Shown: piece after piece, positions 15,483 to 24,600 of the stretch | Layout of the letters: each line of letters starts with the position of its first letter | How positions within the stretch are numbered: the stretch's first letter is position 1 | Virus record (IMG/VR): IMGVR_UViG_3300043395_000161 | Span: 1 to 25,172 of that record | DNA: 25,172 nt | DNA from: a virus | Strand: one strand, 5' to 3' | Notes under the pieces: model-generated | What the model saw: the letters and a program-made list of their open reading frames with translations, nothing else | What the model was told of the DNA's origin: nothing | Database searches by the model: none | Made by a program: the position numbers and the translations under genes

Positions 15483-16379
15483 ATGATTTACAAACTGATT
15501 TCTAGCAAGGCTATAATTAGGAAGGTTATGAGAGATCTCAAGCCTCCTGGGGATAACTGGATTGACGATGCCGTAGAGTGGATGGGGGAAGCTCTTGACC
15601 ATATTGGGTCAGCTCCTCAGCTTGAACAGAAGAACTGTGTCATCACAATCAAGAATTTTAAAGCTTTGCTTCCTGCTGATCTCTATTACTTAGAGCAAGT
15701 AGGGGTTAATAACTCCATTAACCCATCAGTTACTAATGAGTTAGATGCTCTATTTGAACAAATTAAGGAGCTTAATGCACAGATTGTATCTGACCCTAAT
15801 GATAAAATAGCTTTCAATAATCAATTAAGAACATTGAATGCTAGAGTAATGGTTCTTGAGAACTTATACTTAAATACAGGTCAGCCTTTAACCCCTTTAC
15901 AATATGCTACAACTACATTTCATGCCAGTGCAGATTGTGAAGATTGTAAGAATTTATATGGGGTTATCAAACCTAGTTACTTTATAGATGGGGATTACAT
16001 TAAGACATCATTCCAAGATGGGGCTGTTTGCATTAGCTACAAAGCTTTCCCAATAGATGATGACTGCTACCCTATGGTCCCAGATAATATCAGCTTTAAA
16101 GAAGCTTTATTCTGGTATGTATACAAGCAAATGCTGCTTGGGGGATACATGCCATCTATGAATGGGATTGGGTATGACTTTGCAGATAATAAATGGAAGT
16201 TTTACTGCTCTCAAGCTAGAAATAGCTCTAACTTCCCAAGCATTGACAAGTACGAATCGTTCTTGAATCAGTGGGTTAGACTTGTCCCTAACTTGAATAG
16301 ACATGCTAACTTCTTTGAGAACATGGGAACTAGAGAAACTTTGGATAGAGGAAGATATACTAACTACGGAATACTATAA
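15483..16379 (+). CDS. Conserved Bacteroidota-phage virion structural protein (neck/tail type)
   Basis: 298 residues. The N-terminus SKAIIRKVMRDLKPPGDNWI then DDAVEWMGEALDHIG, and a following Leu-Pro segment (FKALLPADLYYLEQ), match a pattern I recall from structural proteins of crAss-like and related phages. Residues 85-125 include a heptad-like helix and a Gln/Asn-rich stretch. A CEDC pair occurs near residue 150. The C-terminal half is aromatic-rich. It starts just after the IHF-like gene and its stop shares one base with the start of the giant virion gene (TAATG), so the two products are probably made in fixed ratio and assemble together at the neck or tail. Confidence 0.62.
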   Translation: MIYKLISSKAIIRKVMRDLKPPGDNWIDDAVEWMGEALDHIGSAPQLEQKNCVITIKNFKALLPADLYYLEQVGVNNSINPSVTNELDALFEQIKELNAQIVSDPNDKIAFNNQLRTLNARVMVLENLYLNTGQPLTPLQYATTTFHASADCEDCKNLYGVIKPSYFIDGDYIKTSFQDGAVCISYKAFPIDDDCYPMVPDNISFKEALFWYVYKQMLLGGYMPSMNGIGYDFADNKWKFYCSQARNSSNFPSIDKYESFLNQWVRLVPNLNRHANFFENMGTRETLDRGRYTNYGIL

Positions 16380-19300
16380 TGGCTGAAGATTTAAAGTTTG
16401 TAAAAGGGATGTTTAAGGATACTGGTCCAATTGACCAGCCTGACTACACCTACCGTGATGCATTAAATGCAGTTATTGATCAAAACAAAGCTGCTATATT
16501 TAATGAAGTTGGGAACTCTTTTGTAAGTTCTATAGTAGCTGACTATAATGGGGAGTTAATCCCAGTTAGTGTAGTAGGGGCAATTCCATTAGAAGATGAT
16601 AATATCGTAGTATTTGCTTGTAGACAAAAAGTTAAGATAACTAACTCTGTAACATTTGTAGACGTATCAGCTATTTTGCTTATTGATACAGGGAATAAAA
16701 AGACTAAAACTCTTTATATAACTACAAATGAAGACCCATTTACAGGGGTAGATTCTAAATATGGGCACTTAGATTTTAATGTTTCTTACCCTATAACTGG
16801 GGAGTATAGAGTGTCAGCTAACGGGGATATTCTAGTTTACTTTACAGATAACAGATATGTGATAAACACAGACCCTGCAACTGGAATCGAGTACATTGAG
16901 AAATACAATCCCCCAAGAGTATTTAACATAACAAGGCAATTAGAGAAGATTACATCTGGGCCTAGCACGTTTCTTTATACCTCCCCTTCTAAACACGTAG
17001 AAGTATTAAACATCTTTATGGATTCAGGGTCAATCCCTGAGTTTGAAAGCATTGAGATAAAATTTGGGGGAGGAGTTGAAAGTGGGACATACCACTTAGG
17101 ATTAGCTTATGCAGATAGAGACTTTACAGAAACTAACGTACTAACTGTATCTAACCCAGTATATGTAGTCCCTAATGATGACACTACTATCCCAAGGGAG
17201 ATTATCACAGGATCCCCTAATGAAACACAAACTGGGAAAACAATTAACTGGAACATTGATCTTAACTCAGTTAATTACGATTATGAATATTTAGTCCCTT
17301 ATATTATACAAAGAATAGGGACTGCAGTATTTGCAAATAAGTTAGAGGCTATAAAATTATACCCTGGAGCTAAACTAAAAGTTTCTTACAGTGGGATAGA
17401 GAATGCAGCTCAATCAGCATTAGCTGAAGTAGCTATTGATAAAGTAAAATTCATAGCAGCTAATGCAATAACTCAATTAGATAACAGACTTTATCTAGCA
17501 AATTTAACTGCAAGAAAAGATATTGGGTATCAAAGATTTGCTAATAACATTAAACTTGATGCTGTTACAGAGACTGTATCTAAGTTTGATCCTAGACACT
17601 ATGATATCTATAATTTAAATATAGGGTATGCACAACTAGTATACCCTGATAACCCAGGCTCTTCTTCAATCCCTGATATAACTGTAAATAAAGGGAGAAT
17701 GTCTACATACATTCAAACAGTTATCAAGCCTATACAGCAGAATACACACAGAGGATATAGAGACCCAGACTTTTTATTTAAGAAAAAAGGGTACAGAAGA
17801 GGAGAAGTTTATGCATTCTACATCTCATTTGTATTAAAAGATGGGAGTGAAACATTTGCTTATCATATCCCTGGAAGGGCTGCTAGAGTGCTAAACCCTA
17901 ATGCCCCAGCTGTTATACCTAGAATAAGTGAGACAGATTCTTTAACTACATATTCTGCATACTCAGCTTTATCTTTAATACAAAGTTTTAATGGGCTTGA
18001 AGTTACAGCTTCTAATCCTGATGCTAAGGTATATCAATATCTAGACACAAGTACTCAGCTAGGGTTAACAACAGGATTTTGGAGGAATCAAAATGAATTC
18101 TACCCTACAGATGAAGTTGACTTTGAGATATGGAAAGTAGATAACAATGGAAATGGGGTTAATACTTTAACTTCTTTAGAGGGGTTAAATGTTAGGCACC
18201 ATAAGATGCCATCTAACCATAACTCTAACTTTAGCTATGTACAAACCAATGTTGACTTCTCTACCCCGGGGCTTACAGTTCAGGGGACTAACAGTGTAGA
18301 TTTCAAAGAAGATATTAGAATTTTAGGGATTAAATTATCAGATATCTCTATCCCAAAATTCATTTTAAAGCAAGTACAAGGGTATAAGATTTATTATGCA
18401 AAGAGAAACCAGTATGATAAAACAATCATAGGGCAAAGTGGGGCACACCCTGCAACCCCTTATCTTACTGCTAATATTGGGACTACAAAAGAAGATGCTA
18501 AATATGGTCCTTACTACAGCCTTTGGCAGATGGATGGGTATCATCATAGCACAGGGTTATTGAACAATGATGCTTTGTGGACTCAAGCTTCTTATCTTTC
18601 ACAGCCTGTATTTAAATTTCATGACTTTAATCTTTTAAGAAAGAAGCACACATTAGCTACTGCAACCCACATTGATATCCAGTTCATAGCAACTATGCAT
18701 GCATGGAATGGGGGATTCAAAGGAGTTCGTCCAAAACCAATTGCAGATGCAGTAATAGAAGGGGTAGACAGTATGTTCTACACATCATTTAGAACAGGGC
18801 ATGGGGACTCTGATTATATATGGATACACCCAGATTTAGGGAATACGATAAATAGAGACTTAACAGAAGGGGATGTATCTTATGATGTACAAGGCCCTAG
18901 AATACTGTGGGGAACTGTCTTTGTAGCAGCAAGATATAATCACCCAGGCCAAGCAGGGGTTGACATTGGTAATCCATATAGTTTGTCTATTGCAGTAGGG
19001 AGAGGTCAAAAGTTTGAGGCTAATCAAGCTAACTTATTGTCTACTATGCAGACTATATTTATGATTGCCCCTAACTCTGCAAGTTACTTAAATGGGTTAT
19101 CTATCTTAAGTAATCAAGCAGCTACTGCATATCAAGGGGCTACATACTTAGCTAACACTAGTGGGGAAAGCTCAATAGCTATCGGATTAGTTTCTGGGTT
19201 ACCTACATTATTTGGGTATAACTCAGGCTCAGTAGAAAATTCACAGTTTCAACAACTTTGGAATGTATTAAACTTTATAGAGGTAAGTAAAGTCCCAATA

Positions 19301-21688
19301 GATCCTGAGGCAGCTTCTTACCAAGAAGATATTGAATCTTTACCACAATGGATGCAAACTTTTTGGGGATACACCCCTTATGGATATATATATAATAATA
19401 TAATATACCCTCCTGAAGATCCTGAAAACACTATTACAGGACGGTTGTCCACAGGAAGAGAATATCTTACAGCATTTAACAATGACTATGGCAAAGCAAA
19501 TGTTTACTTAGTTAACTTATGCTCTGCTAAAACAAATGTCTTTGAACCATTTGATACACAAACTCTAGTATGGACTGGGTTTTATCAGAATCTTCGTGAT
19601 GTAGATGTAGAAACTGGTTGGGGTACTAATAGCAATAATAAGTCTGTAAACTATTATACTGGGGCTGATTCCCCTAATATATTCGGGGGAGATACATATA
19701 TTGTAAGGCATTCTTACAGAATAACATCTCAGAATAGTCAGCTAGTTTACTTTAAGATTGGGGAGAATGCTGAGTACCCTGATAATACTAACTCTCAAGG
19801 TCAGTTTATACGAGGGAATACCCCATTCAATATGCTAGAGGGGTATACAGGGAATGATAAAGTGTTGTGGGTTACTGGGGATTACACACAAAGAGTAGAT
19901 ACTGTAGCATCTGGAGATAACTCAGATGATAACTGGAGTACTGGGGATCATAATGTATTTGCCACAATCTTCCAGTTTATGGTGGAGGCTGACGATAACA
20001 TTAACTACAGACACTCCGGGGATGTGGAGAAAGGAGTCCCAGTTTCATCTAGTGTATTCTTTGACAGGCACGTAGCATCTGAGGTTCTATTTAGATCCCC
20101 ACTTCGTGACTTAACTAAGATGGATAATATCTTGTATGAAGATGTGTACTCAGCTGTACAAGATATCAGAGTTACAACCCCTTATGGGAAAGGGATAACA
20201 ACTGTATTTAATTTCCCTAACAGGATTATTAGATCCTCTGTATTAGATGGGAACTTTAATGATACTTACAGGTACTTCTTAGCTTTAGATTATAAAGACT
20301 TTGCAGTAAATAAAGGGGAGATTAAGAACATATTTAACTTAAATGCTCTCCTGCATATACACACAGAGAGAAGCTTATACAGAACTAAAGGTAAACAAGT
20401 TGTACAGTTATCTGATGCTTCTCAAGCTTATATTGGAAGTGGAGATTTATTTGCTCAAGAACCAGATGAATTCTTACAAAGTTTTGATGGGCATATAGGG
20501 CTGAATGGTAAGATGGCTGCTTTAGTAACAAAGGCTGGATATGTCTTTGTAGCTAGAAAATCTAAGAGAATATTCTTAGTAGCTGGGGAGATTAAAGACC
20601 TTACAGAAATAGGGATTACTACATGGGCTAGAAATAACATCCCATTTGACATTGAGAACTATGGATACGTATTTGAAAGTGATACATCAGTAGCTTCAGA
20701 TGCCCCAACAGATAAGTTTGGGTTTGTGGCAGGTTATGATCCTTTATTCAAAAGAATTATCATAACTAAACACGAACTTGTCCCATCAAGTAAGTTTAAA
20801 GCTTTATACTTTAATAGCCAGGCAAAGTTTGAGAAGAATGTCCCTATGGTGGTTAACGATGATGGGAAGTGGGTTACAACTTCTTTACAGGATAATGACT
20901 ACTTTGATATAGGGGGATGGACAATATCATACTCAACAGATTCTCAAGTATGGGTTAGTAGACACAGCTATGTATCTCCACTACTCCCATTCACAAGTTC
21001 TGCTATGTACAGCTTTAAGCCTATCACTATAAACTATATAGGGGTAGGAGTAGGGGCTAGTACACAGCTTGTCCCTGGGGGAATTTATTCACACAATAAC
21101 GTAGATAATCCTGGTAATTTCTATGGAAGTACATATAACTTTGAAGTAGACTGTGTGTTTACAGGGGAGGTTAAAAAGTCAATTCAAGGAGCAACTAGCA
21201 TGAAAAATGAGAACAGACTTTATTCTGCTGTCTCATTTGTATCTAATACTATCTCTAAAACATTTGCTCAAGATCCTGAAGCTCTGATATTTGACCCTGG
21301 ATTTACAAGTTACTATGTATACAATACTCACCAAAACTCAGGGGTTACTACATTTAAATACTTAGAGAATCTTAGGAAAGTAGAAGGGCATTGGACCTTT
21401 AATAATTTCAGAGATATGTCTAGTGTGTTCTATACTTCAGGATTAGTTAATGGGCAGGTAGATGTACAAGGTAATCCATACAACGGAAGTTATACCCCAG
21501 TATCTGCTCCTATGTTTTCAGCAGAAGGGGTTGTAAACCCTGGTTATATAAACAGTTCTAAACCTTGGTATGAACAAAAGAAATTTGTAGATAAGTACTT
21601 AGGACTTAGATTAATTTGCAACAACGGATCAAAAAATTTAGTAAGTTTGTATACTGTGTCTGCAGCTTACAGAATATCTCCAAGATAA
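16379..21688 (+). CDS. Giant virion protein (tail stabilisation/muzzle-like), 1769 residues
   Basis: The N-terminus FVKGMFKDTGPIDQPDYTYR followed by DALNAVIDQ matches the signature GMxKD...P..Y.DALN of large tail proteins in crAss-like and related Bacteroidota phages. The body is Asn/Gly/Tyr-rich with regular short beta motifs, consistent with a propeller-like or repeated beta fold; no signal peptide or membrane segment is seen. Near the C-terminus, W1672 in HWTFNNFRD and the final segment (KFVDKYLGLRLICNNGSKN, then a Y-R-x-S-x-R end) are typical of the same group. I expect it to form the outer or distal part of the tail, possibly with receptor contact. The gene is unbroken, with heavy use of GGG glycine and C-ending codons before proline. 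Confidence 0.72.
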   Translation: MAEDLKFVKGMFKDTGPIDQPDYTYRDALNAVIDQNKAAIFNEVGNSFVSSIVADYNGELIPVSVVGAIPLEDDNIVVFACRQKVKITNSVTFVDVSAILLIDTGNKKTKTLYITTNEDPFTGVDSKYGHLDFNVSYPITGEYRVSANGDILVYFTDNRYVINTDPATGIEYIEKYNPPRVFNITRQLEKITSGPSTFLYTSPSKHVEVLNIFMDSGSIPEFESIEIKFGGGVESGTYHLGLAYADRDFTETNVLTVSNPVYVVPNDDTTIPREIITGSPNETQTGKTINWNIDLNSVNYDYEYLVPYIIQRIGTAVFANKLEAIKLYPGAKLKVSYSGIENAAQSALAEVAIDKVKFIAANAITQLDNRLYLANLTARKDIGYQRFANNIKLDAVTETVSKFDPRHYDIYNLNIGYAQLVYPDNPGSSSIPDITVNKGRMSTYIQTVIKPIQQNTHRGYRDPDFLFKKKGYRRGEVYAFYISFVLKDGSETFAYHIPGRAARVLNPNAPAVIPRISETDSLTTYSAYSALSLIQSFNGLEVTASNPDAKVYQYLDTSTQLGLTTGFWRNQNEFYPTDEVDFEIWKVDNNGNGVNTLTSLEGLNVRHHKMPSNHNSNFSYVQTNVDFSTPGLTVQGTNSVDFKEDIRILGIKLSDISIPKFILKQVQGYKIYYAKRNQYDKTIIGQSGAHPATPYLTANIGTTKEDAKYGPYYSLWQMDGYHHSTGLLNNDALWTQASYLSQPVFKFHDFNLLRKKHTLATATHIDIQFIATMHAWNGGFKGVRPKPIADAVIEGVDSMFYTSFRTGHGDSDYIWIHPDLGNTINRDLTEGDVSYDVQGPRILWGTVFVAARYNHPGQAGVDIGNPYSLSIAVGRGQKFEANQANLLSTMQTIFMIAPNSASYLNGLSILSNQAATAYQGATYLANTSGESSIAIGLVSGLPTLFGYNSGSVENSQFQQLWNVLNFIEVSKVPIDPEAASYQEDIESLPQWMQTFWGYTPYGYIYNNIIYPPEDPENTITGRLSTGREYLTAFNNDYGKANVYLVNLCSAKTNVFEPFDTQTLVWTGFYQNLRDVDVETGWGTNSNNKSVNYYTGADSPNIFGGDTYIVRHSYRITSQNSQLVYFKIGENAEYPDNTNSQGQFIRGNTPFNMLEGYTGNDKVLWVTGDYTQRVDTVASGDNSDDNWSTGDHNVFATIFQFMVEADDNINYRHSGDVEKGVPVSSSVFFDRHVASEVLFRSPLRDLTKMDNILYEDVYSAVQDIRVTTPYGKGITTVFNFPNRIIRSSVLDGNFNDTYRYFLALDYKDFAVNKGEIKNIFNLNALLHIHTERSLYRTKGKQVVQLSDASQAYIGSGDLFAQEPDEFLQSFDGHIGLNGKMAALVTKAGYVFVARKSKRIFLVAGEIKDLTEIGITTWARNNIPFDIENYGYVFESDTSVASDAPTDKFGFVAGYDPLFKRIIITKHELVPSSKFKALYFNSQAKFEKNVPMVVNDDGKWVTTSLQDNDYFDIGGWTISYSTDSQVWVSRHSYVSPLLPFTSSAMYSFKPITINYIGVGVGASTQLVPGGIYSHNNVDNPGNFYGSTYNFEVDCVFTGEVKKSIQGATSMKNENRLYSAVSFVSNTISKTFAQDPEALIFDPGFTSYYVYNTHQNSGVTTFKYLENLRKVEGHWTFNNFRDMSSVFYTSGLVNGQVDVQGNPYNGSYTPVSAPMFSAEGVVNPGYINSSKPWYEQKKFVDKYLGLRLICNNGSKNLVSLYTVSAAYRISPR

Positions 21689-21689
21689 T

Positions 21690-24600
21690 ATGAAAAAACT
21701 ATCAAAAGTTAAAAAATACGGAGCTGGGGGTCCAGCTTCTCTCCCTGTTAGAGGAAACCTAGGGATAACTAAAAATATGGCTAATGACTTTGCTTACAGT
21801 GCAATAGGTAATGTGCAAGATGCAGAGGCAGCTAAGCAACAAAGTTATGACAACAAACTTAACTCTATGTTTAGTTCAGCTAAGAGTCTAATGGGGACAA
21901 AGTATTTTACTGGGGGAGTAGATCGATCTTGCCCTGAAGGGTATTATAGAGATTTTAATACAAATCAATGTGTTGCATTTGGGTCAAATGCAATAACTCC
22001 TGCCTCACAAATTAGCACAAATATTACTATCCCAGATACTCAAATGGGAGGGTCATACTTTGGGAGATATGAACCTACCCTGCAAGAGAAAGTAATGCAG
22101 AGTGCAACTAATAGTTTAAATAACCCAACTACTCAAGCCCCTCCACAATCTGGGGGAATAAATCCATCTGTATATGGAATAGCTGGACAAGCAGCTGGGT
22201 ATTTAGTTAGAAAAGGGACTGATGATAAGAATGAAGCAGTAGTCACAGATAAAGAAAGATTTGGGAATATGGCTGGTTCTGTTTTAGAATCTGCTGGTAA
22301 AGGAGCTGCATTAGGGAGCATGTTTGGTCCTTACGGGACAGCAATTGGTGCAGTTGGGGGAGCTGTATTTGGGGTAGTGCAAGGAAAGAAAGAAAACAAA
22401 GAAGCTAAGAAAACTGCAGCTAGAATTCAAGAAGATTCACTCATAGCAGGGAACTTAAATAGAGAAGCTATGTTAGCTAACTCAATGCCTAATCAAACTG
22501 GATTTGGGTATAAGAGCTCTACTAATATGAATATGCAGCCTACTAATTACTTCTCTGGAAAAACTGGGGGAGTAAGAAAAGTAGAGGGGGGAGTTATAAA
22601 GCAAATCCCTGGTACTGATGCAGTTAAATTCATTGGGAGAAGTCATGCTCAGGGAGGAATTAAAGTAGACCCTAAAACTGAGGTAGAAGGAGGAGAGACT
22701 CAAGATCAAGTGTACATGAAGAATAATGCAAAGCAAGATTATATCTACTCTAAGTATCTTAAGTTAGGGGGTAAATCCTTTGCTAAAAGACACGAAGAAA
22801 TCTTGAAATCAAATATGCCTGCAGTTCAAAAGCAGAATGCTATGCAAGATCTTGCTAAGATGCAAGAGCAAAAAGCTGGGAGAGATCCTCAGCAAATAGC
22901 TAAGACTGGGGGAGTTAGAAGATACTTAAATGGGGGCCCACAAGATTGTGGTCCTGATGAAGCATGGAGTGAAGCTGAGCAAAGATGTGTTCCTGGACCT
23001 ATGGTACGAGATTTAAGTACCACAGAACAACGTACATCAGGTTATTATTGGCCTAGACGTAACAACACCTGGTTAGATACTAGACTTGGAGATCCAGAGT
23101 ATACTATGAATAGTGGAGATTGGAATGAAGAGGATTATAATAAGGTATATGAAGGCAGGGATAAAGGTAAGTATGTAAGATTTGAGCCTAGACTTCCTAA
23201 TAATGTTACTGGAGATTTAAATGAAGGATCTACTGAAGTTGGTCCAGCTGATAAATATAGAATCTTCCAAAATGCAGAAGGAGATTACATCTTAAGAGAT
23301 GCTGACAATAATGAGATTACAAGAAGCAAGGATTTAAATACTGTCTATCAAGCAAAAGGAAGATTAGTTAATAAAGGGTTCTTCCAAAATAAAGATAATA
23401 CTATAACAGAGCCTACAAAGGTAGAAACAGTAGCAGATTTAAATACCCCTATAGATCAGCAGATAGTAAGCCAAGATCCAAATACTGGTGTGTATTCTAT
23501 AACAGATAAAAGTGGAAACGAAGTATTTAGTAGCGGTGATATAAATGATGTACTTACTTACAATCGTGATCAAGCTGCAAAGAATACACCGTCAGAACAA
23601 CCTGTTCAATCTAAAATTCAGAATGATACTGTAGATATAGATTTTTCTAAATTTACTGCAGAAAAAGCTGCTGAAGAATTAAATAAAGTATATAACGTAG
23701 ATAACGGAGGTGTTGTTCCAGCAGATGTAATTGAAGCTTACACCAATTACTATAGCTCGCAAGAAGAACAGCCTGCTTCAAATACTACTAATACTAATAC
23801 AATCCCAACAGTAGCAGACCTCAATACTCCTTTAACTTCACAAGGATCAGCTGATGCTCAATCAAATGCAGATGCTGTAGATGTAACATTAAGAGATGAG
23901 AATAAAGCTAACTCTAATGCCCCATCTGATCAAACTGTTGTTACTGAAGGGTCAGACTCTAATGCTTCTGGGGTTAATGCAATGCAGCAAGATAGACCTA
24001 AGAGAGATAATGAGCCTACTTACTTTATGGGGGCTAAAAGAAAGATTGATGACTTAGGTAATGTAGCTGTAGGGAATCAACTTCTTCAAGGTCATGGAGC
24101 TTTGATTGGCTCTGGATTAGGGACTACTGGAGAAACAATAGAAGAAAGACAAAAGAATATTATTGGGACAGCTGTTGAAAGAAAGCAAGAGAATGACTAT
24201 GTAAATAAGAGTGAAAAAGTAGGGGGGCTCTCATCTTCTAATGCTATAAAAGATAGAGAAAAAATAGCACAAACAGACTGGGGTAAATACTTTGGTTATA
24301 AGCCTGGAATGAGTAAGGATGATGCTCGAAAAGCACACGATAATTATGCTACTCAAGCTAATGAGTTATTTACTAAAGACCCAGACTTAGTATTAAGTTA
24401 CTTCCAATACATGCTTGATAATGCAACTACGGGAAGTGAAGCTGAGCAAATAAAAAATTATCTTAAAGGTAAAGGGCACATTACTACAGAGAAGAATGGA
24501 AGAGCTGTAATAAATAGAAGTGCATTAAAGATTCTACAAGAACAAGCTACTAATGATGAGGTAGGGCCTATCCATAATTCAATGGCTTATTTAACTTCTA

